From Pseudomonas fluorescens (GTDB lineage Bacteria; Pseudomonadota; Gammaproteobacteria; Pseudomonadales; Pseudomonadaceae), in the NCBI RefSeq assembly GCF_900215245.1, contig NZ_LT907842.1:3348001-3412000 (forward strand): a DNA stretch of 64,000 bases, in the 5' to 3' direction. Numbering within the stretch: the first letter of the stretch is position 1; the number at the start of each line of letters is the position of its first letter. Under the pieces are notes generated by a model, which was given only the letters and a program-made list of their open reading frames with translations, was not told the DNA's origin and searched no databases. A program made the translations under genes and the position numbers. This document shows, piece after piece, positions 19,600 to 27,968 of the stretch.

Positions 19600-19809
19600 T
19601 CATGCAGCCGTTTCGACATAAAAGTCCAACACACTGACGCCAGTCAGCAGATCCAGTTCCGGCAGGTCGGCGTGCTGGTGCCCGCCGAGGGCGCAATACA
19701 CTAGCCAGTGGCGATCCTGGACATTGAATGCCAACCCGCCGACCAGGGCTTCTTGCTCTTCGTTTGGGGCGATCAGGTACAGCCGATCCTGGTTTTGCGC
19801 GTGCAGCAT
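19600..19809 (-). CDS. Small conserved-looking protein, 69 aa
   Basis: The function is not recognised. The product is a soluble acidic 69-residue protein (MLHAQNQDRLYLIAPNEEQE at the start, then LVYCALGGHQHADLPELDLL and a DFYVETAA end). AGGAG lies about seven bases before the ATG, a strong ribosome-binding site. The gene sits just past a bidirectional terminator. Sequence composition and initiation signals support a real gene. Confidence 0.72.
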   Translation of the reverse strand: MLHAQNQDRLYLIAPNEEQEALVGGLAFNVQDRHWLVYCALGGHQHADLPELDLLTGVSVLDFYVETAA

Positions 19810-19991
19810 GACAAGCTCCTAAGCGTCGAAGGGCAACAGAGTGGCTTGTTAAGGTGACGTTCAGGTGACGCTGTAAATTACTGGATACATTAAGGCTACA
19901 TGGGGGACGGAGCGTTTCTTGGGCAGGAGGCCACTATCGTTCAGGTTTGTATCTGAATAGATACCAAGACACTGGTCGACCGAGGTTTGTG

Positions 19992-20249
19992 ATGGCGCTG
20001 CCCGCACTACTGATCAATGCTGTGGCTTTATTGGTGGCCTGCCCGGGTGCAGCGCTGCTGTTCATTACCCGCTTGCGTGAGCAGCGCGCACTGGCCGACC
20101 TGACCGCAAAAAGCGAAGGTCGCGCGATCGACCAGCCAATGTTGTTTCTGGATGTGCGCACCGAACGGGCGCATCGTCTGGCTTACCGTGTCGGGTTCGC
20201 CTGCCTGGGCCTGGCGCTGGCCGTATCCTGGCTCAGCACCCACCTCTAA
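19992..20249 (+). CDS. Small inner-membrane protein, 85 aa
   Basis: The 85-residue product has two hydrophobic segments (about 4-26 and 66-82) separated by a charged stretch containing RLREQRALADLTAKSEGR and RTERAHRLAYR. This suggests a two-pass membrane protein. CGAGG is six bases upstream of the ATG. No family is recognised. It converges on the acyltransferase gene at 20273. Confidence 0.62.
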   Translation: MALPALLINAVALLVACPGAALLFITRLREQRALADLTAKSEGRAIDQPMLFLDVRTERAHRLAYRVGFACLGLALAVSWLSTHL

Positions 20250-20272
20250 GAACACCGTACAAGCAAAGGTGT

Positions 20273-21439
20273 TTACAGTGGAATCCCGGCCTTTACCCGG
20301 TACTGATTGCGCACCGGCGTTGCATATTGCTCCACCAGAAACGGCCGGTGTTCAGCCGGGCATTCATTCAAGCGTCGCTCCCATTCCGCTTTCGCCTTCG
20401 CCAATTCATCGGCCGGGAATACCTCGGCCGCGGTTGGCACCTGCAATTGCGGGTCAGCCTCGCTCCACTGTGCGTACGCCAGGTAATGCACCGGGAACAA
20501 GCGATAACCGCCGAGAATCTGCCGGTCCATTTCCACGGCCAGCAGCTTGGTGTCTTCAAAGCGTTCGGTGATTGGCGGTGCAAAGTTTACGTGCACGCGG
20601 CCCTTGTAGCCGGTGATGCCGAGGGCAATGCTCACGTCATCTTCGCCCGGCGCCTTGCAGTAGGTGCCGGTGGTGGCGCGGATATACAGCTCGCGCGCCT
20701 TGGCGCTGTCACACGGGTCGTATTCATAGCTGATGGATACCGGCGTCAGGTTCAACGACTGGATCACCTCGGCAAACGGCTCGTCTTTGCGGCTCACGTG
20801 GAACATCTTGAGGATCGCCGACTCGGTACGATCATCCCCATCCTTGGCACGGCCTTCGGCCTGGGCGATCCAGATCGACTGGCAGTCGTTGCGGATCGAA
20901 TGGTTGATGTAAGCCGACAGCAGTTGGTAGGCCGCCATCTTTTCCTTTCGCCCGGTGATCGAGCGGTGCACGATAAAACTCTTGTTCAGGCGCATCAGGT
21001 CGCTGACAAACGGCTTTTGCAGCAGGTTGTCGCCGATGGCGATGCGTGGCGTCGGCAGGCCGGCGTGGTATACGGCATAGTTGACGAAGGCCGGGTCCAT
21101 CACGATATCGCGGTGGTTGGCCAAAAATAGGTAAGCAGTGCCGGACTTGAGTTGCTCCACACCGGTGTAGGTTACGCCGTCGGTCGCGCGATCAATGGTG
21201 TGATCGACGTAATATTCGACTTTGTCCTGCAGGGTGGCCACGGTGGTGACGCCGGCGAACTCACGGCGCAGTTTGCGGGCGATCATCGGCTTTAGCAGCC
21301 AGCCCAGGGCGCCGGCAAAGCGCGGGAAGCGGAAGTGGGTCAGGATGTCCAGAAAGGCCTTGTCACTGAACAGGCGTGCCAGCACTGCCGGGACTTCGCT
21401 GTCGTTGTAAGGTCGGATGGTATCGAATTCGCCCATCAT
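20273..21439 (-). CDS. Glycerophosphate/lysophosphatidate-type acyltransferase family protein
   Basis: The 388-residue protein belongs to the PlsC/GPAT (LPLAT) superfamily, which transfers acyl chains to glycerol-phosphate backbones. The catalytic block is NHRDIVMD at 108-115, which gives H-x5-D rather than the usual H-x4-D. The substrate block is AEGRAKDGDD instead of FPEGTRS. No transmembrane helix is obvious, suggesting a cytosolic or peripheral enzyme. The sequence MMGEF allows starts at 21439 or 21436. The exact acceptor is unknown. Confidence 0.8.
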   Translation of the reverse strand: MMGEFDTIRPYNDSEVPAVLARLFSDKAFLDILTHFRFPRFAGALGWLLKPMIARKLRREFAGVTTVATLQDKVEYYVDHTIDRATDGVTYTGVEQLKSGTAYLFLANHRDIVMDPAFVNYAVYHAGLPTPRIAIGDNLLQKPFVSDLMRLNKSFIVHRSITGRKEKMAAYQLLSAYINHSIRNDCQSIWIAQAEGRAKDGDDRTESAILKMFHVSRKDEPFAEVIQSLNLTPVSISYEYDPCDSAKARELYIRATTGTYCKAPGEDDVSIALGITGYKGRVHVNFAPPITERFEDTKLLAVEMDRQILGGYRLFPVHYLAYAQWSEADPQLQVPTAAEVFPADELAKAKAEWERRLNECPAEHRPFLVEQYATPVRNQYRVKAGIPL

Positions 21440-21567
21440 GCTCTCTTGTTAGAAACGGCTAGTGTTAGTAAAGGAAATATCAGGGTGCGGCCGCAATATT
21501 GGCTCTGCCGTGAATAGCCCTGTAAATAGACCGGCGATTATACGCACAAGTCACCTGGGAGACCGCG

Positions 21568-21747
21568 ATGGAAGAGGAGTCGTACGAATGTCCTTATTGT
21601 GGAGAGGTGGTCACAGCGTTGCTGGACCTGTCGGCGGGCGATCAGGAATATATAGAAGACTGCCCTGTGTGCTGCCGGCCGATTACGTTCGAGCTCCAGG
21701 TGCACGGTGACGAGTGGATGCTGAACGTGCGCAGCGAAAACGAATAA
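21568..21747 (+). CDS. CPXCG-motif cysteine-rich protein, 59 aa
   Basis: This short gene encodes MEEESYECPYCGEVV at its start and a second pair in EDCPVCCRPI, so Cys8/Cys11 and Cys32/Cys35 form two CPxC knuckles, a zinc-ribbon layout. The family is known as CPXCG-motif cysteine-rich proteins and has no assigned role. GGGAG lies about nine bases upstream of the ATG. A DUF2007 gene follows after 11 bases, so the two are probably co-expressed. Confidence 0.85.
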   Translation: MEEESYECPYCGEVVTALLDLSAGDQEYIEDCPVCCRPITFELQVHGDEWMLNVRSENE

Positions 21748-21758
21748 CAGGTACGCCC

Positions 21759-22019
21759 ATGCAGCGAATTTATGAGCCGGAAAACCTGATGGAAGGCGAG
21801 CTGCTGCAACAAATGCTCGCCAGCGAGGGCATCGAGGCGCACCTGGTGGGCCGCCATTTGCTCGGCGGTACCGGCGAACTGCCGATTTTTGGCCTGCTGG
21901 GTCTGGAAGTGGATAACGACCAGGCCGCCTGCGCCCGCGAGCTGATTACCGCTTACATCGGTGCGCAACCCTTGCCCGGCGATGAACCCGACAGCTTCCC
22001 CGACGTATTGGTCTGTTAG
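21759..22019 (+). CDS. DUF2007 domain-containing protein
   Basis: The 86-residue product matches the DUF2007 family (putative signal-transducing or GlnB-like fold). It shows the pattern IYEPENLMEGELLQQMLASEGI followed by GGTGELPIFGLLGLEV and a helix ARELITAY. Function is not established. It lies 11 bases after the CPXCG gene and 36 bases before the YedK-like gene, so the three may form an operon. Confidence 0.82.
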   Translation: MQRIYEPENLMEGELLQQMLASEGIEAHLVGRHLLGGTGELPIFGLLGLEVDNDQAACARELITAYIGAQPLPGDEPDSFPDVLVC

Positions 22020-22055
22020 GCTGTCGGTCGGTTTACCCAAGAGTCGTGTTACCCC

Positions 22056-22676
22056 ATGTGTGGACGTTATGCCCTGTTTCGCTGGAACCCTGCCTTCGCT
22101 GCCTTACCGGGATTCCCCGCCGATCAAAAGGCCCAGTGGAATATCTCCCCGAATGATTCGGTGCTGATCCAGCGCCTGAGCGAAGGCCAGCGCACCCTGG
22201 CGCGTGCCCGCTGGGGGCTGACGCCGCCGTGGCTGACCGACCTTTCGCGCACCCCGGCCCATGCCCGCGCCGAAACCCTGGCGGAGCAACCGATGTTTCG
22301 CGAAGCCTTTCGCCAGCGCCGTTGCCTGCTGCCGGCGAATGGTTTTTACGAATGGCGTGGTACCCAGCGCAAACGTCCTTACTGGCTGACGCCGGGTGAA
22401 GGCTCGACGCTGTTTTTTGCGGCGATCTGGGAGGCGTATCCGGTGCAGGAACAGGTGTGGTTGAGCACGGCAGTGGTGACCCAGGCCGCACAGAGTCAGC
22501 GGCGGCCGTTGATTCTCGACGCGGCGGGGCAGGACGCCTGGTTGAATCCAGAGACCCCGTTGCATGTGTTGCAAGGCCTGCTGGCCAGTGAGCCGGTCGC
22601 ATTGCGCGAGCGGGTCCTGGCCAACATGGTGAATGATCCGAAGTTGAATGGGCCCGAGTGCCTGACGCCGGCTTAA
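22056..22676 (+). CDS. HMCES/YedK-family (SRAP) protein with altered active site
   Basis: SRAP proteins (E. coli YedK, human HMCES) cap abasic sites in single-stranded DNA by forming a covalent link through Cys2. This 206-residue protein keeps MCGRY (Cys2), GFYEW (Glu99) and the RRPLIL segment. At the positions of YedK Asn75 and His160 it has His69 (in HARAET) and probably Ser147 (in QSQRRP). It is also shorter at the C-terminus than YedK. The fold is confident; crosslinking chemistry may differ. Alignment was done by eye from memory of YedK. Confidence 0.9.
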   Translation: MCGRYALFRWNPAFAALPGFPADQKAQWNISPNDSVLIQRLSEGQRTLARARWGLTPPWLTDLSRTPAHARAETLAEQPMFREAFRQRRCLLPANGFYEWRGTQRKRPYWLTPGEGSTLFFAAIWEAYPVQEQVWLSTAVVTQAAQSQRRPLILDAAGQDAWLNPETPLHVLQGLLASEPVALRERVLANMVNDPKLNGPECLTPA

Positions 22677-22856
22677 GCCTTGGTCGCAAAGGCGGGTGCA
22701 ACACTACCGTGAACCTCATAACCTTGAACGACTTGGCTTGCTGCCGTGGTGGGCGTGTGGGATGTATCTGAAAGTTGGTGGTTACACGTCGTGTGTATCT
22801 GGCGCAGATACATACGACCGCCTACGATACGCGCCAGGTTTCCAGGGAGAGTGTTC

Positions 22857-23675
22857 ATGAAGAAGTCATTGGCGGTAAGCGTACTCAGTGCAGCGATGCT
22901 GCTGGCTGGTTGCCAGTCGGTTAACACCACTAACGGCGGTGCCGTCGGGGTAGAGCGCAAGCAGTACATGTTCAGCATGCTGTCGAGCCAGGAAGTCGAC
23001 CAGATGTATGCCCAGTCCTATCAGCAGACGCTGGGAGAGGCGAGTGGCAAAGGCATGCTGGACAAGACCAGTGCCAACGCCAAGCGCGTGCAGGCGATTG
23101 CCAATCGTCTGATCGCCCAGGCACCGACCTTCCGCCCGGATGCGGCGCAGTGGAAGTGGGAAGTGAACCTGATCAAAAGCGATGAGATGAACGCCAACTG
23201 CGGGCCTGGCGGCAAGATATTTGTGTACAGCGCGTTGATCGACAACCTCAAGCTTACTGATGACGAGTTGGCTGCGGTGATGGGCCATGAAATCGCCCAC
23301 GCGTTGCGCGAACACGGGCGTGAAGCCATGTCCAAGGCCTATGGCATCCAGATGGCCAAGCAGGGCGCCGGTGCCTTGTTCGGGTTGGGTCAGGACAGCC
23401 TGGCTTTAGCCGACACGGTTGCCAACTACGGCATGACTTTGCCGAACAGCCGCGCCAACGAAAACGAAGCCGACCTGATCGGGCTGGAGCTATCGGCCCG
23501 GGCGGGCTACAACCCGAACGCAGCCATCACGTTGTGGAACAAGATGGCCAAGGCTTCGGAAGGCGCGCCGCCGGAGTTCATGAGCACGCACCCGGCTTCC
23601 GACAGTCGGATCGCCTCGTTGCAGGCGGCGATTCCGAAGGTGATGCCGCTCTATCAACAGGCTAAAAAGTCCTGA
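22857..23675 (+). CDS. M48-family metalloprotease lipoprotein
   Basis: This is a zinc metalloprotease anchored in the envelope, similar to LoiP-type outer-membrane quality-control proteases. From the ATG at 22857 the protein has 272 residues: signal peptide with lipobox LAGC (Cys19), zinc motif HEIAH at 144-148 and a third-ligand segment NENEAD about 60 residues later. GGGAGAG precedes the start. It is followed by a REPIN and no obvious terminator. Confidence 0.9.
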   Translation: MKKSLAVSVLSAAMLLAGCQSVNTTNGGAVGVERKQYMFSMLSSQEVDQMYAQSYQQTLGEASGKGMLDKTSANAKRVQAIANRLIAQAPTFRPDAAQWKWEVNLIKSDEMNANCGPGGKIFVYSALIDNLKLTDDELAAVMGHEIAHALREHGREAMSKAYGIQMAKQGAGALFGLGQDSLALADTVANYGMTLPNSRANENEADLIGLELSARAGYNPNAAITLWNKMAKASEGAPPEFMSTHPASDSRIASLQAAIPKVMPLYQQAKKS

Positions 23676-23700
23676 TATTTCAAGGCTTGTGAAGATCTAA

Positions 23701-23791
23701 ATGTGGGAGCGGGCTTGCTCGCGAATGCGCAGTATCAGTCGGTAAATCTTTGACTGGACCGCCGCCTTCGCGAGCAAGCCCGCTCCCACAT
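23701..23791. repeat. REPIN
   Basis: Inverted arms TGTGGGAGCGGGCTTGCTCG and complement form a third arm subtype (GAGCGGGCTTGCTCGCGAA). It lies between the convergent M48 protease gene and the GDT1 exporter gene. Confidence 0.9.
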
Positions 23792-23801
23792 TTGATTGGG
23801 T

Positions 23802-24386
23802 TTACAACCAGCCGCTGCTTTGCATGGCCTTGTAAACCGCCACCACCGCCAGGACGAAAAACGCCGTCGCCGCGAGTCGACGAATCAAGGTCAGCGGCAG
23901 CTTCTCCGCCGCGAAATTCCCCGCCAAGACCACCGGCACGTTCGCAATCAGCATGCCCAGGGTGGTGCCGATAATCACCAGCCACAACTCCGGATACTGC
24001 GCCGCCAGCATCACCGTGGCGATCTGCGTCTTGTCACCGATTTCCGCAAGGAAGAACGCAATCAGCGTGGTCAGGAACGGCCCGAACTTGCGTGTGGTAC
24101 TGGCTTCGTCATCGTCGAGTTTGTCCGGCACCAGGGTCCACAGCGCCGTGGCGCAGAAACTCGCCGCGAGGATCCAGTGCAACACCGCATCCGAGAAGAA
24201 ACTGCCGAACCAGGCCCCCACGGCACCGGCGGCGGCATGGTTGGCCAGGGTTGCGGCGACGATGCCGGCGATGATCGGCCAGGGTTTGCGAAAGCGTGCG
24301 GCCAGGATGAGGGCGAGCAGCTGCGTCTTGTCGCCGATTTCGGCCAAGGCAACGATTGCGGTAGGAACGAGTAATGAATCCAGCAT
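23802..24386 (-). CDS. GDT1/TMEM165-family manganese exporter
   Basis: UPF0016/GDT1 membrane proteins transport Mn2+ (or Ca2+) out of the cytosol; bacterial members include MneA-type exporters. The 194-residue protein has about six hydrophobic helices and two copies of the signature EIGDKTQ (16-22 and 115-121), the inverted-repeat metal-site motif. The ATG at 24386 is the only start giving a normal length; upstream in-frame sequence belongs to the leader. A yybP-ykoY riboswitch in the leader strongly supports manganese-responsive expression. Confidence 0.93.
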   Translation of the reverse strand: MLDSLLVPTAIVALAEIGDKTQLLALILAARFRKPWPIIAGIVAATLANHAAAGAVGAWFGSFFSDAVLHWILAASFCATALWTLVPDKLDDDEASTTRKFGPFLTTLIAFFLAEIGDKTQIATVMLAAQYPELWLVIIGTTLGMLIANVPVVLAGNFAAEKLPLTLIRRLAATAFFVLAVVAVYKAMQSSGWL

Positions 24387-24400
24387 CAGGTAGGTTTCCA

Positions 24401-24466
24401 GGGGCGGGTCGACACGGCTATGACACGTACAGCCTTCCCGCCCCGGGTAAGGTGTGCGTGTCATAG
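24401..24466 (-). promoter_or_regulatory. Expression platform of the manganese riboswitch
   Basis: Two pairings compete on the minus strand. One is a 10-bp perfect stem joining 24457-24466 with 24418-24427, with an inner CCTTaCCC/GGGaAGG stem. The other is an 8-bp stem in which GGGGCGGG (24437-24444) pairs with CCCGCCCC (24401-24408), just upstream of the start region. The second would sit next to the ribosome-binding site, so translational control is more likely than termination; no T-run follows. Confidence 0.6.
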
Positions 24467-24600
24467 GTCTTGTCAAACCCCGGTCCGTCTGTGCGGACTC
24501 CTGGGTCGCATACGCCATGGTCTGTTGACCAAGTATGTTGACGTATGCCGGACGAGCGTGGCGCTCGTGGGAGACTACTCCCCTAGGACGGAGCGGATTC
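24440..24600 (-). ncRNA. yybP-ykoY manganese riboswitch aptamer
   Basis: On the minus strand the leader carries the hallmarks of this class in order: GGGGAGTAG (complement of 24575-24583), a CAACATACTTGG segment (complement near 24529-24540) and GACAAGACCT (complement of 24465-24474), separated by helices. The aptamer binds Mn2+. It lies about 55 bases upstream of a GDT1-family exporter, a known pairing. Boundaries are approximate. Confidence 0.88.
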
Positions 24601-24646
24601 TGCCTAGGCAAAACCCATTCGGCAAGCCTTCTTTTTCAAAAAACCA

Positions 24647-25645
24647 TCAGCCGCGTTTGGCACGGTAAATGCGGAAACCATTGCCTTCGGCCTTGATCGC
24701 GCAGATGCCCAGGTGCTCTTCGATCAGCGGTTGGTACTTGAGGAAGCTGTTGGCAACCAAGCGAAGTTCGCCGCCTTTTGCCAGGTGTTTCGCGGCTTTT
24801 CGCAGCAAGTTTTCCGTGGCGAAATAATCCGTGTGCACCCCGACATGGAACGGCGGGTTGCTCAAAATCGCGTTCAAACCCATCGGTGCGGCGTCGATGC
24901 CGTCACCGGTCAACACCTCGGCTTCCAGACCATTGGCTGCCAGGGTCAGGCGACTGCTGGCAGCGGCGAACGCATCCACGTCCAGCAGCGTTACGGTGTT
25001 ATGCGGGTAGCGACGTTTGACCGCCGCCCCCAGCACGCCCGCGCCGCAACCGAAGTCCAGCAAATGCCCGCTGGGCAGTTTGTCCAGATGCTCAAGCAAC
25101 AGCTCGGTGCCGCGATCCAGGCGCCCGTGGCTGAACACGCCCGGCAGGCTCACCACCTTGAGCGGCCCTTCGGCCAGCGGCACATCGAAGACCTGTGCCA
25201 GGCTTTCCAGCTCGACCGCTTGCGGGGCGTTGGCCACGGTGACTTGCCACAGCTGGCAATGCCGCGCGTTATCGAGCTTGCGGGGTTTGCCGAAAGGGCT
25301 CATCTGTTTGGCGGCGCTTTCGATGCCGCCTTTTTTCTCCCCGACCAGAAACAGCTCGGCACCGGGCAGGCGCGCGGCCACGGCGTTGAGCAGGTAGTCG
25401 GTGAGGTCCTTGGACTTGGGCAGGAAAATCACCGCCGCATCAAACGCGCGCTCCGGCACGTTCACGCCGAACTGGCTGCGCTCGGGGAAGCGTGCGTCGA
25501 GCGCGGCCTGGTCACCGGCATGCCAGCACCAGCCGTGGGCATTGGGTAGGCGGCCGAGCAAATCGTCGGCGGGCAACCCGACCAGCAGCAGGTTGCCTTG
25601 AAAAAGTTCGGCCTGACGAAGCAGTACTTCACTGCGCGGATCCAT
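24647..25645 (-). CDS. rsmC: 16S rRNA (guanine1207-N2)-methyltransferase RsmC
   Basis: RsmC methylates G1207 of 16S rRNA in the 30S subunit using SAM. The 332-residue protein has the two-domain RsmC layout: a degenerate N-terminal methyltransferase-like half and a C-terminal catalytic half with DFGCGAG (197-203) for SAM and NPPFHVG (263-269) for base binding. Length fits RsmC. It is followed by the riboswitch-controlled exporter, which has its own leader, so the two are probably separate units. Confidence 0.92.
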   Translation of the reverse strand: MDPRSEVLLRQAELFQGNLLLVGLPADDLLGRLPNAHGWCWHAGDQAALDARFPERSQFGVNVPERAFDAAVIFLPKSKDLTDYLLNAVAARLPGAELFLVGEKKGGIESAAKQMSPFGKPRKLDNARHCQLWQVTVANAPQAVELESLAQVFDVPLAEGPLKVVSLPGVFSHGRLDRGTELLLEHLDKLPSGHLLDFGCGAGVLGAAVKRRYPHNTVTLLDVDAFAAASSRLTLAANGLEAEVLTGDGIDAAPMGLNAILSNPPFHVGVHTDYFATENLLRKAAKHLAKGGELRLVANSFLKYQPLIEEHLGICAIKAEGNGFRIYRAKRG

Positions 25646-25675
25646 GGTCTGCTCCTTGAAAAGGGGCGCAGTTTA

Positions 25676-26641
25676 TCAACTGACGACACGCAGCGGGGCA
25701 CCGCTGAAAAAGCCTCGGGCGTTTTCGGCCAATTGGCCGACGATTCGTTGCCGCGCTTCGCGACTGCCCCAGGCGTTGTGGGGGGTGACGATCAGCCGAG
25801 GAATGTCGCCAGCCAGCAGCGGGTTGCCCTGCACCGGAGGCTCCACGCTGAGGACGTCGGTCGCCGCGCCGCCCAGATGGCCACTGCGCAAAGCGTCCGC
25901 CAGCGCCTGTTCGTTGATCAAGCCGCCGCGCGCCGTATTGACGATAAACGCGCCGGGCTTGAGCAGCGCCAGTTCGCGGGCACCGATAAAGTCGCGGGTG
26001 TGTTCATTGAGCGGGCAGTGCAGCGTGAGCGCGTCGACCTGCGTGAGCAATTCATCCAATGGCATGCGGTCGGCGCGGGCAGGGCGCCCGGGAATTGCGC
26101 CCAGCACCACGCGCATGCCAAAGGCCTCGGCCAGGCGCGCCACGGCACTGCCCAATTCGCCATGGCCGAGCAGGCCAAGGGTTTTGCCCTCCAGCTCGAC
26201 AATCGGGTAGTCCAACAGGCAGAACTGCTTGGCCTCTTGCCACTTGCCTGCGGCAACGTCCCGTTGGTAGTCGTTCAAGCGTGTCGCCAGGTTAAGCAAC
26301 AGCATGATCGTGTGCTGTGCCACCGACGGTGTGCCGTAGCCCTGGCAGTTGCTCACGGTAATGCCGTGGGCGCGGGCGGCGGCGAGGTCGACATTGTTGG
26401 TGCCGGTAGCCGATACAAGGATCAACTTGAGCTCGGGGCAGGCCTCCAGGGTTTCGGTGTTGAGGGCGATCTTGTTACTGATCGCCACTTGTGCACCTTG
26501 CAGGCGCTCGACCACGTTTTGTGGCGTGGTATGTGCGTACAACTGCAGGTCGCTGAAGCTGTTGCGCAATTCGCTGAGGTCCAGGTCCCCAAGGTCCAGG
26601 GACGGGTGATCAAGGAAGACGGCGCGGCGATTGTTCGTCAT
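25676..26641 (-). CDS. D-2-hydroxyacid dehydrogenase (glycerate/hydroxypyruvate type)
   Basis: This is an NAD(P)H-dependent reductase of 2-oxoacids. The 321-residue protein has a Rossmann motif GHGELG (159-164) and the catalytic triad Arg238 (NTARGGLIN), Glu267 (SVEPP) and His288 (TPHNAW). Closest relatives by motif are HprA-type glycerate dehydrogenases acting on hydroxypyruvate or glyoxylate, but the substrate cannot be fixed from sequence. The ATG at 26641 gives the family's usual length. It diverges from the LysE-type exporter gene. Confidence 0.87.
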   Translation of the reverse strand: MTNNRRAVFLDHPSLDLGDLDLSELRNSFSDLQLYAHTTPQNVVERLQGAQVAISNKIALNTETLEACPELKLILVSATGTNNVDLAAARAHGITVSNCQGYGTPSVAQHTIMLLLNLATRLNDYQRDVAAGKWQEAKQFCLLDYPIVELEGKTLGLLGHGELGSAVARLAEAFGMRVVLGAIPGRPARADRMPLDELLTQVDALTLHCPLNEHTRDFIGARELALLKPGAFIVNTARGGLINEQALADALRSGHLGGAATDVLSVEPPVQGNPLLAGDIPRLIVTPHNAWGSREARQRIVGQLAENARGFFSGAPLRVVS

Positions 26642-26725
26642 CAACTGTACCTTTTGCGACAGGGTTCGAAGGCGTAATCTCCCGAGCCTATCAGATGAAA
26701 TAATCAGTTTCTTACTGGAGTGAGT

Positions 26726-27358
26726 ATGTACGCCGCCGAGTTTTTGACCGTAGCCTTGATTCACTTGTTAGCGGTGGCCAGTCCCGGTCCGGATTTCGCC
26801 GTGGTGGTGCGCGAGAGTGTGACCCATGGCCGTCGCGCCGGAACCTGGACCGCGCTGGGTGTTGGTTCGGCGATTTTCCTTCACGTGGGTTACTCACTGC
26901 TCGGGATTGGCTTGATCGTGTCGCAGTCGATCGTGCTGTTCAACGCGTTGAAATGGGCGGCGGCGGCTTACCTGCTGTACATCGGCTTCAAGGCGTTGCG
27001 CGCGCAACCGGCCAAGCCCGTGGCCGAGGGCGAGTTGCACCGTGAAGTGGGTGAACGCACCGCGCGTGGGGCGTTTACTGCAGGGTTTGTGACCAATGGC
27101 TTGAACCCTAAGGCCACGTTGTTCTTTCTGTCGCTGTTTACGGTGGTGATTAATCCGCATACGCCGCTGGCGATTCAGGCCGGTTATGGGGTGTACCTGG
27201 CCGTGGCGACGGCGGTGTGGTTTTGTCTGGTGGCCATGTTGTTCAGCCAGCAGCGCGTGCGGGCTGGGTTTGCGCGCATGGGGCACTGGTTTGATCGGAC
27301 CATGGGGGCGGTGTTGATTGCTATTGGTGTGAAGCTTGCGTTTACCAGCATGAAATGA
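26726..27358 (+). CDS. LysE/RhtB-family amino-acid exporter
   Basis: This is an inner-membrane exporter of the LysE/RhtB superfamily, which expels amino acids such as threonine, homoserine or lysine. The 210-residue protein has about six hydrophobic segments and the conserved N-terminal PGPDFAVVVRESVTHGRRAG motif, plus FVTNGLNPKATLFFLSLF. TGGAG lies about six bases before the ATG at 26726; a GTG at 26720 overlaps that site. Substrate is unknown. Confidence 0.88.
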   Translation: MYAAEFLTVALIHLLAVASPGPDFAVVVRESVTHGRRAGTWTALGVGSAIFLHVGYSLLGIGLIVSQSIVLFNALKWAAAAYLLYIGFKALRAQPAKPVAEGELHREVGERTARGAFTAGFVTNGLNPKATLFFLSLFTVVINPHTPLAIQAGYGVYLAVATAVWFCLVAMLFSQQRVRAGFARMGHWFDRTMGAVLIAIGVKLAFTSMK

Positions 27359-27402
27359 GGTGGGGTTGGTTTTTTTGGGGGGCTTGGTTTTCGGTAGATG
27401 GG

Positions 27403-27731
27403 GTACATATCCGTTGCTGCGGTAACGGCTGCTTAGGGTTCCGCCCTTACGGCGGGTCACTTTTTTACAAACGCCTAAAAAAGTAACCAAAAAACGCTTT
27501 GCCCCACCACTCGGTGCCTCGCCCAGGCTCGGCATGCCCTCACGCAGGCTTGAATCCGTGGGCCGCCGCAATGGGCCATCCTTGGCCCAGTGCGGCTAAC
27601 CCGGCGTCCTGCCGGGTTACCCACGGATTCAAGCCTGCGTGAGGCCAGCGTGGTTAACGGGGCCTGTCAGATCAAGATCAACAGCAGATCAAAGTCAAAA
27701 GCAGAGCACGGCGGCCTGACAGCCGACCTGA
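27403..27731. repeat. Left arm of a ~1-kb composite palindrome
   Basis: This arm runs from GTACATATCCG at 27403 to the GCGGCCTGACAGCC region near 27725. It recurs in inverted, imperfect form at 28084-28399. It contains local hairpins (for example CCCGGCGTCCTGCCGGG around 27599-27616). I recall similar sequence dispersed in intergenic regions of fluorescent pseudomonads. No gene is supported. Confidence 0.8.
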
Positions 27732-27793
27732 GTGGTAGAAGCGAAAGCAGGGCAAAACACAGCAGAGGCAGATCAGAAGCAGAACTGCTTTTC

Positions 27794-27910
27794 TGTGGGA
27801 GCTGGCTTGTCGGACCGCCGAACCGCTGCGATGCAGACACATCGGTACATCAGGCATATCCAGTTGATGCTATCGCAGCGGTTCGGCGGTCCGACAAGCC
27901 AGCTCCCACA
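27794..27910. repeat. Long-armed REPIN inside the palindromic island
   Basis: Arms begin TGTGGGAGCTGGCTTG and extend through CGGACCGCCGAACCGCTGCG before the spacer, giving about 37 paired bases per side. This is longer than the other REPINs here. Confidence 0.9.
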
Positions 27911-27968
27911 TTGACGGTGTACAGCCTGAAGAGCAGCACACCCTCTACCTGATGCACCGAGGTCAAAA

